From contig NZ_CP130044.1 in assembly GCF_030505395.1 (NCBI RefSeq), forward strand, positions 3,085,001 through 3,149,000: a stretch of DNA of 64,000 bases, given 5' to 3'. The stretch is from Asticcacaulis sp. ZE23SCel15 (lineage in GTDB: Bacteria > Pseudomonadota > Alphaproteobacteria > Caulobacterales > Caulobacteraceae). The position numbers were made by a program, and so were the translations under genes. This document shows, in pieces, positions 39,341 through 48,092 of this stretch (its first letter is position 1; the number at the start of each line of letters is the position of its first letter). The notes beneath the pieces are model-generated. The model did not search any database. It worked only from the letters and a program-made list of their open reading frames with translations, and was not told the origin of the DNA.

Positions 39341-41020
39341 TTACATATTTGGATAGTTCGGGCCACCCCCGCCTTCAGGCGTCACCCAAACAATATTTTG
39401 TGTCGGATCTTTGATATCGCACGTCTTACAATGAACGCAATTCTGGGCGTTGATCTGAAGGCGCGGCTTGTTTTCTTCCAATCCGACAATTTCATAAACC
39501 CCTGCCGGGCAATAGCGTTGCGCAGGCTCCGCATATTTCGCCAGGTTGATATCGATCGGCACACGTTCATCTTTAAGGGTAAGATGAACCGGCTGATCTT
39601 CTTCGTGGTTCGTATTGGAAATGAAAACAGACGACAGTTTATCAAAGCTTAAAACACCATCCGGCTTCGGATAATCTATCGGCTTGAAACCGGCGGCGGG
39701 CTTAAGGGACTGCGCATCAGATTTGCCGTGTTTTAGGGTGCCCAGTACCGACATGCCGCCCAAAAGTTTGGTGACGTGCATTTCCATACCGCCCAGCACC
39801 GTCCCAAAACCTGTACCAAAGCGCGTCAAAATCGGCTTGACGTTGCGCACCAGCTTGAGTTCTTTGGCGACGTCGGATTTGTCATAGGCCAACTGATAGG
39901 CATCAAGACTGCGGTTGGCGGGGGCTTTAGCCGTATCGGTTAAGGCTCCAAAAGCCGCGTCAGCCGCCAGAATCCCGGTCTTGATAGCATTATGGCTGCC
40001 TTTGATGCGCGGTACATTCACAAAACCTGCCCCATCTCCGATCAGCACACCGCCGGGGAAATTCAGCTTGGGTACAGACTGATACCCGCCTTCGGAGATG
40101 GCGCGCGCACCATAAGAAATGCGCGTCCCGCCCTCAAGGTGTTCGCGGATCACCGGATGCAGTTTGAAGCGCTGAAACTCATCAAACGGCGACAGGTACG
40201 GGTTCTGGTAGTTCAGGTGGACCACAAAGCCGATCGAGACGTATTCCTCTCCGAAATGGTACATGAACGACCCGCCGCCGGTCTTGTCATCCAGCGGCCA
40301 TCCCAAGGTATGCTGCACGTATCCGGGCTTATGTTTATGCTTAGGTATTTTCCATAACTCTTTCAGGCCAATACCGTATTTCTGATAATCCGAGGTCTTA
40401 TCGAGTTCGTATTTCTTAATCAGTTGTTGCGACAGCGATCCGCGCACACCTTCGGCAAAGAAGGTATACTTCGCCCTCAGCTCAAGCCCCGGCTGGAAAT
40501 CCGGCTTAGGCTCACCTTTGCGATCAAGACCAAAAACCCCGGCCACGACACCTGAAACCGCGCCATCATCGTCATAAAGCACTTCCGAACAGGCCATGCC
40601 GGGATATATCTCAACCCCAAGCCCCTCAGCCTGTTCCGCCATCCAGCGCGTCAGGTTGCCGAGCGACCCAATGTAGCAGCCATGATTTTTCATGTAATCG
40701 GGCATGGGCAGCCACGAAATATCGAGCGCGCCCTGTGGCCCCAGATAAATGAACTTATCCTCAGTCACCGCGGTCTCAAGCGGCGCGCCCAGAGCCTTCC
40801 AGTCAGGAAAAAGCTTTTCAAGACCCGCCGGGTCCATCACCGCCCCGGATAGGATATGAGCCCCGATTTCCGAACCCTTTTCAAGCAAAGCGACGCTGAT
40901 GTCAGCACCGGCTTTTTCAGCCCGCTGCTTCAATCGTATCGCCGCCGAAAGGCCCGCCGGACCGCCACCGACGATCACGACATCGTATTCCATGCTTTCG
41001 CGTTCCATCGCCTCAGACAT
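39341..41020 (-). CDS. Electron transfer flavoprotein-ubiquinone oxidoreductase
   Basis: This membrane-associated enzyme passes electrons from ETF to ubiquinone during fatty-acid and amino-acid oxidation. The 559-aa protein has the FAD motif VVIVGGGPAGLSAAIRLKQR near residues 14-33. The C-terminal 4Fe-4S site is in NCVHCKTCDIKDPTQNI, and the protein ends in WVTPEGGGGPNYPNM as in the family. No etfAB genes are adjacent. It is divergent from the uracil-DNA glycosylase gene. Confidence 0.96.
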   Translation of the reverse strand: MSEAMERESMEYDVVIVGGGPAGLSAAIRLKQRAEKAGADISVALLEKGSEIGAHILSGAVMDPAGLEKLFPDWKALGAPLETAVTEDKFIYLGPQGALDISWLPMPDYMKNHGCYIGSLGNLTRWMAEQAEGLGVEIYPGMACSEVLYDDDGAVSGVVAGVFGLDRKGEPKPDFQPGLELRAKYTFFAEGVRGSLSQQLIKKYELDKTSDYQKYGIGLKELWKIPKHKHKPGYVQHTLGWPLDDKTGGGSFMYHFGEEYVSIGFVVHLNYQNPYLSPFDEFQRFKLHPVIREHLEGGTRISYGARAISEGGYQSVPKLNFPGGVLIGDGAGFVNVPRIKGSHNAIKTGILAADAAFGALTDTAKAPANRSLDAYQLAYDKSDVAKELKLVRNVKPILTRFGTGFGTVLGGMEMHVTKLLGGMSVLGTLKHGKSDAQSLKPAAGFKPIDYPKPDGVLSFDKLSSVFISNTNHEEDQPVHLTLKDERVPIDINLAKYAEPAQRYCPAGVYEIVGLEENKPRLQINAQNCVHCKTCDIKDPTQNIVWVTPEGGGGPNYPNM

Positions 41021-41126
41021 AAGCTTTTTCGCCTTTTATATCATACGCACTTTGGTTTTGATTTCGACGCCGATTGCCCGTAAAGCTATGGTCGCCGAAA
41101 CACATTATCTTCAATAGGGTTACGTC

Positions 41127-41981
41127 TTGTCTCTGTCTGCTCCCCATGACGCCGTCAAGTCGCTTGAAAGCTATCTGGGCTTTTGGATGGATCATGACGT
41201 CGCGGAAGCCTATGAATTCCAACCTATTAACCGAACCCTTGTTGAGAATAAACCCCGCTTAACCGCTAAAACACCCACCGGAAAAGTTTCCGCGAACGTC
41301 AACAATCAGGTAACGCAAACCCCGCAAAACGTCAACCTGAATGCTCTGGTCCCGGAAAATCTGCGTCATTTCGATCCGGAGATTGCCCTTAATCAGGCCC
41401 GCCATCTGGCCAGCACAGCGACTAATCTGGACGAGCTTTATACCAACCTGTCAAAGTTCGAAGCGCTGCCCTTGCGGTATGAGGGTGGCAAAAATCTGGT
41501 CAAGGGCCGGGGCAATGCCAATGCCCGCTTGCTGATCATCGGCGATGCCCCCGATGCCGAGGAAGATGACAGCGGTGTAGCTTTTGGTGGAAAATCGGGC
41601 AAGATGCTTGATCAGATGGTGTCGCAAGCGGGACTGAGTGATCAATTTTATGCCTTGCCGGCAGTATTCTGGCGTCCAGCCGGCAACCGACCTCTTACGG
41701 ATTCTGACGCAGCCCTGATGTCGCCATTCTTACACGGTTTCATCTCAATAATTAAGCCCGATGCAGTTTGGCTCATGGGGCCTGCCGCCGTTAAGGTGGT
41801 TCTGGATGTAACAGACGGCATTCAGAAACTGCGCGGAAAAGACCTTAGTTTCAAGCCGCTTATCGGTGATCATAGCCCGGTTTTACGCGCGAGCTTCCAT
41901 CCGTCCCTGTTGGTGAAACAGCCTATGGCAAAGGCATTTGTGTGGCGCGATCTGCTGGAAATGTCCCAAAGGCTTGCTTAA
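41127..41981 (+). CDS. Uracil-DNA glycosylase family 4-like protein lacking all cysteines
   Basis: This 284-aa protein has the family-4 UDG layout. An N-terminal extension of about 75 residues leads into FEALPLRYEGGKNLV, then motif GDAPDAEED (139-147), VFWRPAGNRP (180-189) and HPSLLVKQP with His258. Normal family-4 enzymes hold a 4Fe-4S cluster with four cysteines; this protein has no cysteine at all, and the usual GEAPG reads GDAPD. Translation appears to start at TTG (41127), with AGGG 8 nt upstream. It may have lost the cluster, the activity, or both. Confidence 0.82.
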   Translation: MSLSAPHDAVKSLESYLGFWMDHDVAEAYEFQPINRTLVENKPRLTAKTPTGKVSANVNNQVTQTPQNVNLNALVPENLRHFDPEIALNQARHLASTATNLDELYTNLSKFEALPLRYEGGKNLVKGRGNANARLLIIGDAPDAEEDDSGVAFGGKSGKMLDQMVSQAGLSDQFYALPAVFWRPAGNRPLTDSDAALMSPFLHGFISIIKPDAVWLMGPAAVKVVLDVTDGIQKLRGKDLSFKPLIGDHSPVLRASFHPSLLVKQPMAKAFVWRDLLEMSQRLA

Positions 41982-42067
41982 CGCTTATTAATTCGGTACC
42001 TTCACCACTTAGTTCTTTATGTAGCGCTGTGGCGCCAATTTCGGATACACCCTGACGGAGGGACATC

Positions 42068-44053
42068 TTGAGACTTGATCACAGCCTTGCTTATGCGCTT
42101 ACTTTAAGCCGCAACCTGCGAAAATCCTTATTGATTTCTGCGACAGGCCTATTCATGGTCGCGGGTTTTTGCCATAGCGCTATGGCCGCCGAATCCAAGC
42201 CATCAAAAGAGACGGCCACACCGGCTAAAGCCACATCAAAGTCCAAGACCGTTGCAAAATCCAAAGCGGATTCGAAGGCTAAAATCGAAAAAGCTTCCAA
42301 AAAATCTACTGAAGAGAAATCTTCTGAGACTAAAAAAGCAACCCTTGCAAAAGTTGATCCGGTTAAGCCTACGCCCACCCGACCTGAGCCGCTTATCGCT
42401 ACGCCAAATCAGCCGGTGCCCTATCAGGCCATTGCCGTATCCGCGCCGGTATTGCCGACTCTGATTGCCAAGGGACAGCCGGCAACCGGCAACATTACGC
42501 CGTGGGATGCCGAACGCTATGATCAGGCCTTCAACTTGATCGCCAAGGGTGATTTTGAAGGCGCTCAGGAAAAAAGTTCTCAGATTGCTGATGAAACGCT
42601 CAAAGGCTATCTGGAGTTTTACAAACTTTTCAACGGTAATTATTCCTCGTCTTACGGCGAGTTAACGGCGTGGCTTGAGCGTTACTCGGATCTGCCGATG
42701 TCCATGCGGGTATGGTCTTTGGCCAAACGCAAAAAACCTGACGGTGAAAGTGATCCGCCCTTACCTGCGCTCGCCAAAGCCTCTCCCAGAGGGGATTCGG
42801 ATTCGCTAAGACTGGCCAGCCTGAACCCCGTGGCCGGTATTAATGCGGTGGCGGCGATGTTTGATCGTCCCGAACCAAGTCGGACCGAATCGACCAGCGG
42901 CAGCCTTAATCCGGATTCGTCACTTACGCCCAAATCGGCACGCTCCGCTTACAATAACAATCAGTTAGAGCAGGCGATTAAACTTGGTGTGCAAGTCGGC
43001 GATCGCTGGGTTGCCGGTCTCGCATCCTATCGCCTTAAACGCTACACCGAGGCCGAAAAGCATTTCGATTTCGTCATAAATGACCCTAGCCAGAACGCGT
43101 GGAGCCAGTCTGGCGCTGCCTATTGGGCCGCGCGCGCAGCCTTGATGCAGAACCAAAAGGATGAGGCCGATCGTTATTTGCGTATCGCCGCCTCGTTCCC
43201 GTTCACATTCTACGGTCTGGTCGCCGAGCAACGCTTAGGGATTGAACCGGCGGTGGCTCTGGCTCAAAAAGGCCTCCCACCCGCGCTTAGCAACGATCCG
43301 CGCAATCTGGCGCGAACCTTATCCGATGACTTCGAGTGGACGAAAACCAACGATCAGGCTAAGCGCGTCACGACCCTGATGCAGATCGGCCGCACCAATG
43401 ATGCGCGCGCAGAGTTGCAGGATGCCATGCAGCGCGCTTCCGATGATACTACGCGTAATCACTGGCTGGCTCTGGCGACCTATCACAAACTGTCAGTATC
43501 CAAGCTGAAAAGTTCTGACCGCCTGTTTGATTCGTCATCCTACCTGCAACCCGACTACGAACCCAAAGGTGGGTTTGCTATCGATAAGGCTCTGGTATTT
43601 GCCATTGCCCGTAAGGAAAGCAAATTTAACCCCAAGGCCCAGAGCTATGCCGGTGCGTACGGCTTAATGCAATTGATGCCGGCGACAGCCGCTTTGGTTA
43701 CCGGGGACAAAAAGCTGCTTACCAAACCCGCCGCCCTGCTTGATCCGGAAACTAATCTGACCATAGGCCAGGAATATATTCAGCGCCTTCTGGCCGCCAA
43801 ACCCATCGGTGGCGACATCCTGCGCGCCGTAGCGGCTTATAATGCGGGCCCCCGACCGGTTCAGGACGCCGTCAATGCGCTTGGCCCTGACGCCGATGCG
43901 CTCCTGATCATGGAATCAATCCCAGTGGCTCAAACCCGGCAATATGTCGAAGAGGTTATCGCCGCTTACTGGATCTATAGCCATTTGATGGGCGAAACAC
44001 CCAACAGCCTGAAACATGCGGCTCAGGACGTTCGCGCGATTAGCTTGAACTAG
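42068..44053 (+). CDS. Soluble lytic murein transglycosylase (Slt70-like)
   Basis: This periplasmic enzyme cleaves peptidoglycan to 1,6-anhydromuropeptides. The 661-aa protein has a signal peptide ending near SAMA (residues about 25-39), a Lys/Ser-rich low-complexity stretch to about residue 100, a helical superhelix, and a C-terminal SLT domain with catalytic Glu517 in AIARKESKF, then AYGLMQLMP and AVAAYNAGP. It starts at TTG with a strong GGAGGG 6 nt upstream. Its TAG stop overlaps the stop codon of the convergent glycosyltransferase gene. Confidence 0.93.
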   Translation: MRLDHSLAYALTLSRNLRKSLLISATGLFMVAGFCHSAMAAESKPSKETATPAKATSKSKTVAKSKADSKAKIEKASKKSTEEKSSETKKATLAKVDPVKPTPTRPEPLIATPNQPVPYQAIAVSAPVLPTLIAKGQPATGNITPWDAERYDQAFNLIAKGDFEGAQEKSSQIADETLKGYLEFYKLFNGNYSSSYGELTAWLERYSDLPMSMRVWSLAKRKKPDGESDPPLPALAKASPRGDSDSLRLASLNPVAGINAVAAMFDRPEPSRTESTSGSLNPDSSLTPKSARSAYNNNQLEQAIKLGVQVGDRWVAGLASYRLKRYTEAEKHFDFVINDPSQNAWSQSGAAYWAARAALMQNQKDEADRYLRIAASFPFTFYGLVAEQRLGIEPAVALAQKGLPPALSNDPRNLARTLSDDFEWTKTNDQAKRVTTLMQIGRTNDARAELQDAMQRASDDTTRNHWLALATYHKLSVSKLKSSDRLFDSSSYLQPDYEPKGGFAIDKALVFAIARKESKFNPKAQSYAGAYGLMQLMPATAALVTGDKKLLTKPAALLDPETNLTIGQEYIQRLLAAKPIGGDILRAVAAYNAGPRPVQDAVNALGPDADALLIMESIPVAQTRQYVEEVIAAYWIYSHLMGETPNSLKHAAQDVRAISLN

Positions 44054-44718
44054 GTTCGCTTCGGTGGCTTAGGCGGAAAGCCCATCAAATAAGCGATAAA
44101 ACTCCAGCCTTTTCCAATCTGAGAAAAGGCCCAGCCTTTACGTTTGAAACGCTCACCACTGGTAATCAGCGGCGTCGGTATCGGCCTCAATCGCGCCCGT
44201 CCCAAAGCCAGATCCATGCTCAGGGCCTCATAGGCCGCCTGATCCTTATAGCCACCGACCGCGTCATAAAGTGCGCGCGACATAAACAGTCCATGATCCC
44301 CGGAGGGTGCCCCAAACCAGCGCGCCCGAAACGCCAGCGCCTCGGCCCAAAAGGCCGCCAGCCATGACGGATCATCAAAGGTCAGCCGGAAATAGCCTGC
44401 ACGCTGCGGATATTGGCGCATGTGCAGGTGAATCTGATCCATCCAGCCTTCGCCCAATTGTGAGTCCGCATGCAGGATCAGTAACCAGTCACCGCGCGCT
44501 TCACGGCAACCCTGCCAGAGTTGAAGTCCCCGGCTGGCGTCGGCGTGCAATATTCGACACCCTGTCGATTCGGCAATCTCAAGGGTCGCATCCTCAGAAC
44601 CGCCGTCAACGATAATGACATCCTTAATCAGCCCCTCAACCACCCCTGGCACCAGAGCACTCAGGGTCCGCACGAGCGAATCTTCGGCGTTAAGGGTCGG
44701 AATAACGACCGAAATCAT
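44050..44718 (-). CDS. Family 2 glycosyltransferase (TIGR04283-like)
   Basis: This 222-aa cytoplasmic GT-A enzyme begins MISVVIPTLNAEDSLVRTL, has the nucleotide-sugar DGGSEDAT and metal-binding LHADSQL motifs, and a typical GAPSGDHGLFMSR acceptor-site region. I used the ATG at 44718 because it overlaps the upstream methyltransferase stop as ATGA; a longer frame to 44757 lies inside that gene. The family is often annotated as arsenosugar-type, but the substrate cannot be read from sequence. It ends in a CTAG shared with the slt stop. Confidence 0.87.
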   Translation of the reverse strand: MISVVIPTLNAEDSLVRTLSALVPGVVEGLIKDVIIVDGGSEDATLEIAESTGCRILHADASRGLQLWQGCREARGDWLLILHADSQLGEGWMDQIHLHMRQYPQRAGYFRLTFDDPSWLAAFWAEALAFRARWFGAPSGDHGLFMSRALYDAVGGYKDQAAYEALSMDLALGRARLRPIPTPLITSGERFKRKGWAFSQIGKGWSFIAYLMGFPPKPPKRT

Positions 44719-45968
44719 CGTGACAATACCCCAATCAGCTCGACATGGCCTGACCACAAAAACTGATCAATCGGCGTCACCTTATCGAGGCTAAAACCCG
44801 CTTCCGTCAGAATACGCACATCGCGGATAAAGGTCTGTGGATTGCAACTGACGGCCACAACACGCTTGACCGTTGATAGGGCAATCTCGCGGGCCTGATC
44901 TTCGGCACCGGCGCGCGGCGGGTCGAAAACAATGGCGTCAAACCCGTTCATTTCCGCCGCCAGCATAGGACGACGATAGAGGTCACGCACCTCAGCCGTT
45001 ATGGTCTTAAGACCGGAAACCCTGCCCATAGCCGATTTCAATGATCCAATCGCACCCGCCGATCCGTCAGCCGCATAGACCACCGCCTGCTCCGCCAGCG
45101 GAAACGTAAAGGTGCCCGATCCGCAAAACAGATCGGCCACCTTCTTGGCGCCCGCCACAGCCTGCGTGACCAGACGCACCATATCGGCTTCTGATTTTGG
45201 ACTGGCCTGCAAAAAAGGGGCAAACGGCAGATCGACCATCGCCCGCCCAAAGCGCACCTGCGGCGATCTGGCCATATATTGAATTTCATCAGACATCGTG
45301 ACGCGGGCAAAGTCAGCCGCCGATGCGGTCATGGCAATCTGCATCCGCCCGTCCGCGCTCAAGCCTCCGCTTTTGGAGCGCTCTACGCCGCGTATGTCGA
45401 TATCAAGCCCCGTCTCGGATACCGTTACATTCAAAATGGGGGCTGACTTAGGGTGTTCAAACAGCGCCTGCGCCAGTTCGGTCAGGTGTGGAAGCGCTGC
45501 CACAATACGCGGGTCGGCCACCGGACATTCTTCGATACGCACCTGATCCCAGGACTTGCGCATCTTAAAGCCCAGTTCGACCCGGAACGTGCCTTTAGGG
45601 CCGTTGATGCGCTTGGCATGGAGCCCGACGCGCCGGCGGGTATGGGGCGGGGTGGTCAGGATTGGCTCAACCTGTGTCTCAAGGCCAGCCTTGGTCAGCA
45701 TGGATGCCACGAGATCGTGCTTCCATGCGCTATAGGCGACCATATCCCAGTGCTGGAGCGCACAACCGCCGCAGCGGCTGAAATGTCGGCAAGGGGGCGC
45801 TACGCGCTCCGCACTTGGGGTAAGTACTTCGATCAGATCGGCGCGATCTTTGTGGATTTCAGCGCGCACCTCTTCGCCCGGAAGCGTGAGCGGCACAAAT
45901 ACGCCATCGGCGGTGATGCCGTCGCCCTGAAACCCTATATGGGCAATCGATAAGGTTTGTTGCGCCAT
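44715..45968 (-). CDS. RumA/RlmD-family 23S rRNA (uracil-5) methyltransferase
   Basis: This SAM-dependent methyltransferase modifies a uridine of rRNA. The 417-aa protein has an N-terminal TRAM-like domain (HIGFQGDGI), the 4Fe-4S motif C-x5-C-x2-C (Cys60, 66 and 69) with a fourth Cys in RIEECPVAD, the SAM site VADLFCGSGTFTFPLA, and the catalytic cysteine in VAVSCNPQTF. RlmC and RlmD cannot be told apart. The ATG at 45968 is preferred; one at 46007 preceded by AAGG is possible and adds 13 residues. It is coupled to the glycosyltransferase gene by ATGA. Confidence 0.92.
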   Translation of the reverse strand: MAQQTLSIAHIGFQGDGITADGVFVPLTLPGEEVRAEIHKDRADLIEVLTPSAERVAPPCRHFSRCGGCALQHWDMVAYSAWKHDLVASMLTKAGLETQVEPILTTPPHTRRRVGLHAKRINGPKGTFRVELGFKMRKSWDQVRIEECPVADPRIVAALPHLTELAQALFEHPKSAPILNVTVSETGLDIDIRGVERSKSGGLSADGRMQIAMTASAADFARVTMSDEIQYMARSPQVRFGRAMVDLPFAPFLQASPKSEADMVRLVTQAVAGAKKVADLFCGSGTFTFPLAEQAVVYAADGSAGAIGSLKSAMGRVSGLKTITAEVRDLYRRPMLAAEMNGFDAIVFDPPRAGAEDQAREIALSTVKRVVAVSCNPQTFIRDVRILTEAGFSLDKVTPIDQFLWSGHVELIGVLSR

Positions 45969-46164
45969 AGGCTTTGAACTCAAACTGACGTGAAGGAGGC
46001 TTCTCATAGGGCCTTAGCAAGGATTTGAGAAGGGCTGGCGAAATTTAGGCTGGTTTTAGTCCCGAAAAATCTGAATTATTTTCACCAACCACCAAATACG
46101 CTGCTCGCAATAACCAATAAGACTATGATTTAATGTAATAATTAAAAAAACAACATCTTTGAAC

Positions 46165-46202
46165 ATGAACGAAAATGAACGAACGTCTCAAATCCCGTTC
46201 AT
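46165..46202. promoter_or_regulatory. Direct and inverted ATGAACG repeats upstream of the glycine-zipper gene
   Basis: ATGAACG occurs at 46165 and again at 46175, a 10-bp period, and its reverse complement CGTTCAT at 46196. The outer pair can form a palindrome-like operator for a dimer, 80-120 bp before the start codon at 46284. The surrounding 270 bp are AT-rich and hold no gene. The regulator is unknown. Confidence 0.4.
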
Positions 46203-46283
46203 ATTGGATAGCTTATAAAGGTCCTCAACAACGGTGATGAAAGGTTCTTCACCACCGGCTTTCAAAGGTTAAAGGAGCAAACC

Positions 46284-46727
46284 ATGTTGAAGATGACCAA
46301 GACACGTAAGATCGCTTTGTCTGCCCTGGCGGCCGCCACCATGATCACCACCGTCGCCGCCCCTGTTACCGCTTCGGCCCGCGACCGTTATAACACCTGT
46401 TCGGTTGACCGTTCTAATGGCAAGGCCAATGGCGCGATTATCGGTGCCGTTGCCGGTGCGGCCTTGGGTAACGGGGTATCTGCCCGTAACGCCAAGACCG
46501 AAGGCACTATTCTGGGCGCGGTTCTTGGGGCCGCTGTAGGTTCGCAGGTCGGTAAGAGCAACGCCGATTGTGAACCACGCTACAATAGCGGTTATCAGAA
46601 CAACGGCTATGGTCGCCCACGTTATGAGTATCGCCAAACCAGCTATGGTCACGACCGTAATGACCGTTACGATGATCGCCGTGATCGTCACGACGACCGC
46701 TATGACCGCCGCAGCGACCGCTGGTAA
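46284..46727 (+). CDS. Glycine-zipper (2TM) envelope protein with charged RD/Y tail
   Basis: This 147-aa protein has a signal peptide ending in TASA (about residue 31), then a Rick_17kDa-type glycine zipper of two small helices (GAIIGAVAGAALGNGV and GTILGAVLGAAVGSQVG). The final third is a repetitive tail of Asp, Arg, His and Tyr (DRYDDRRDRHDDRYDRR). Glycine-zipper proteins sit in the outer membrane or envelope and often respond to stress. A strong AAAGGAG ribosome-binding site precedes the ATG, and a terminator follows. Confidence 0.88.
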   Translation: MLKMTKTRKIALSALAAATMITTVAAPVTASARDRYNTCSVDRSNGKANGAIIGAVAGAALGNGVSARNAKTEGTILGAVLGAAVGSQVGKSNADCEPRYNSGYQNNGYGRPRYEYRQTSYGHDRNDRYDDRRDRHDDRYDRRSDRW

Positions 46728-46797
46728 CGGATAAGGCTCAAGAGATCGGCTTCCCGCTCCTCCCCTTATCCCCCGCCGGTTTCCGGGCCTCAAGACA

Positions 46798-46842
46798 CCC
46801 TCTGCGCCCCCCCTTACACTTTGCGCGCAGGGGGTGATTTTT
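46798..46842 (+). terminator. Terminator of the glycine-zipper gene
   Basis: CCCTCTGCGC (46798-46807) pairs with GCGCAGGGGG (46825-46834) over 10 bp with one G-U pair, followed by TGATTTTTA. It ends at the stop codon of the convergent GT2-GtrA gene. Confidence 0.8.
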
Positions 46843-48004
46843 AGACGCCCTTCTTGCGATTCCAGGCGAACGCCTTGGCGCCCCAGTAATTCCAAACCCC
46901 GCTCAAAAGTGCGGCGCTGACACCTGCAGCAAACCAGTGAATTCCAAGATAATCTTTAAGCAGAATAGCGACCCCAAGACTTAAAAGAGCCCCGATGCTG
47001 CATGCAAAATAAAACCCGATCAAGCCGGTGACCATAGGCCATCCGCTCAGTCGTTTATCGCGGAAGGTAATGATATTATTGATATAAAAATTCCAGGTCA
47101 TGGATAGCCATATGGCCAGGCCATAATTGATAATGTCGTCAAACCTGACCTGATAACGATAAAGGGACATTTCGCCGTCTACGCGCGTTACGGCATGGCT
47201 TAAGGCCAGCACCAGAGCATAAACGAATACACCCGAAACACCGACCACGCCGAACAGGACAAAACGTGCCGACAGAAAGCCATTGGTCGCTTTTTCAACC
47301 AACAACGCCGCCAGATCCAGCACCACCCGCACATCAAGCTTGGATTCGCCTCCTTGCCGTTGACGCAGAGCGGCCTTGACCTCACCGAATTTGGGCCTAA
47401 CCGACGCCGATGCCACCAGATCAACCAGAATCTTGAACCCAACCCCGGTCAGCTTAGGACGCGCCTTAAGATACCACTCACGCGTCATGATGAAACAGCC
47501 GCTCAAAGGATCGGTAAGGGGTGCCTTAAGCACCAAGCCGGATACAGCGGTTGCGGCCCTGGACCCCAGATCACGGAACCAGCTTAGCCCGGTATCGGCA
47601 TCGCCCAAATAACGCGAGACGCACATCAGGTCTTTTTTCTCAGCCATGATCTTATCGACCATTTCACGAATGGCCTTGGGATCATGCTGACCGTCGCCGT
47701 CCATCACCCCCAGATAGCGTCCGCGGGCATGGTCCCAGCCCATGATCGCCGCCGACGACAGGCCACGCTCATTGTAGCGGACATGCAGATGCACACGCGG
47801 GTTCGTCTGGGCCAGATCGAGAACTTCGGATTGGGTCTGATCTTTTGAGTCATCGTCAAGGACGATAATCTCATAATCTATCCCCGTCAGGGCGTCACAT
47901 ATCTCTGTGACCACACTGCGAATAGCGGCACCTTCGTTGAGGGTACAGATAATCATGCTGAGATCAGGTGCGCCGGGCCCTGCCTTGGTATCAACGTCCG
48001 ACAA
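46841..48004 (-). CDS. Polyprenyl-phosphate glycosyltransferase fused to a GtrA-type flippase domain
   Basis: This 387-aa fusion combines a dolichol-phosphate-mannose-synthase-like GT2 domain (about 1-240; MIICTLNEGAAIRSVV, IIVLDDDSKDQT, GVMDGDGQHDP, and RYLG before the membrane part) with a GtrA domain of four helices (about 250-385; FVLFGVVGVSGVFVYALV to VWNYWGAKAFAWNRK). Such fusions make a sugar-phospho-polyprenol and move it across the inner membrane. Divergent from it lie three membrane proteins of GT-C type that could use the product. The sugar is unknown. Confidence 0.9.
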   Translation of the reverse strand: MSDVDTKAGPGAPDLSMIICTLNEGAAIRSVVTEICDALTGIDYEIIVLDDDSKDQTQSEVLDLAQTNPRVHLHVRYNERGLSSAAIMGWDHARGRYLGVMDGDGQHDPKAIREMVDKIMAEKKDLMCVSRYLGDADTGLSWFRDLGSRAATAVSGLVLKAPLTDPLSGCFIMTREWYLKARPKLTGVGFKILVDLVASASVRPKFGEVKAALRQRQGGESKLDVRVVLDLAALLVEKATNGFLSARFVLFGVVGVSGVFVYALVLALSHAVTRVDGEMSLYRYQVRFDDIINYGLAIWLSMTWNFYINNIITFRDKRLSGWPMVTGLIGFYFACSIGALLSLGVAILLKDYLGIHWFAAGVSAALLSGVWNYWGAKAFAWNRKKGV

Positions 48005-48092
48005 AAAAAACTCCTGATTTAGCTAATTCTTCGTAAAAATGCCTATGGCCTGCTATAGCGGCAAGATAATGTCCAGCCAATAGGGTGTGTAG

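Noticed and set aside
46165-46202. Possible CRISPR-like or EcfG (GGAAC/CGTT) promoter reading of the ATGAACG repeats
   Set aside because: Only three short copies with irregular spacing, no cas genes, and the hexamer order does not fit the EcfG consensus.
46269-46895. 208-aa reverse-strand open frame covering the glycine-zipper gene
   Set aside because: Low-complexity Val/Ile/Thr and Gly/Arg sequence that mirrors the repetitive plus-strand gene; no ribosome-binding site. The plus-strand gene has a signal peptide, glycine zipper, strong RBS and terminator.
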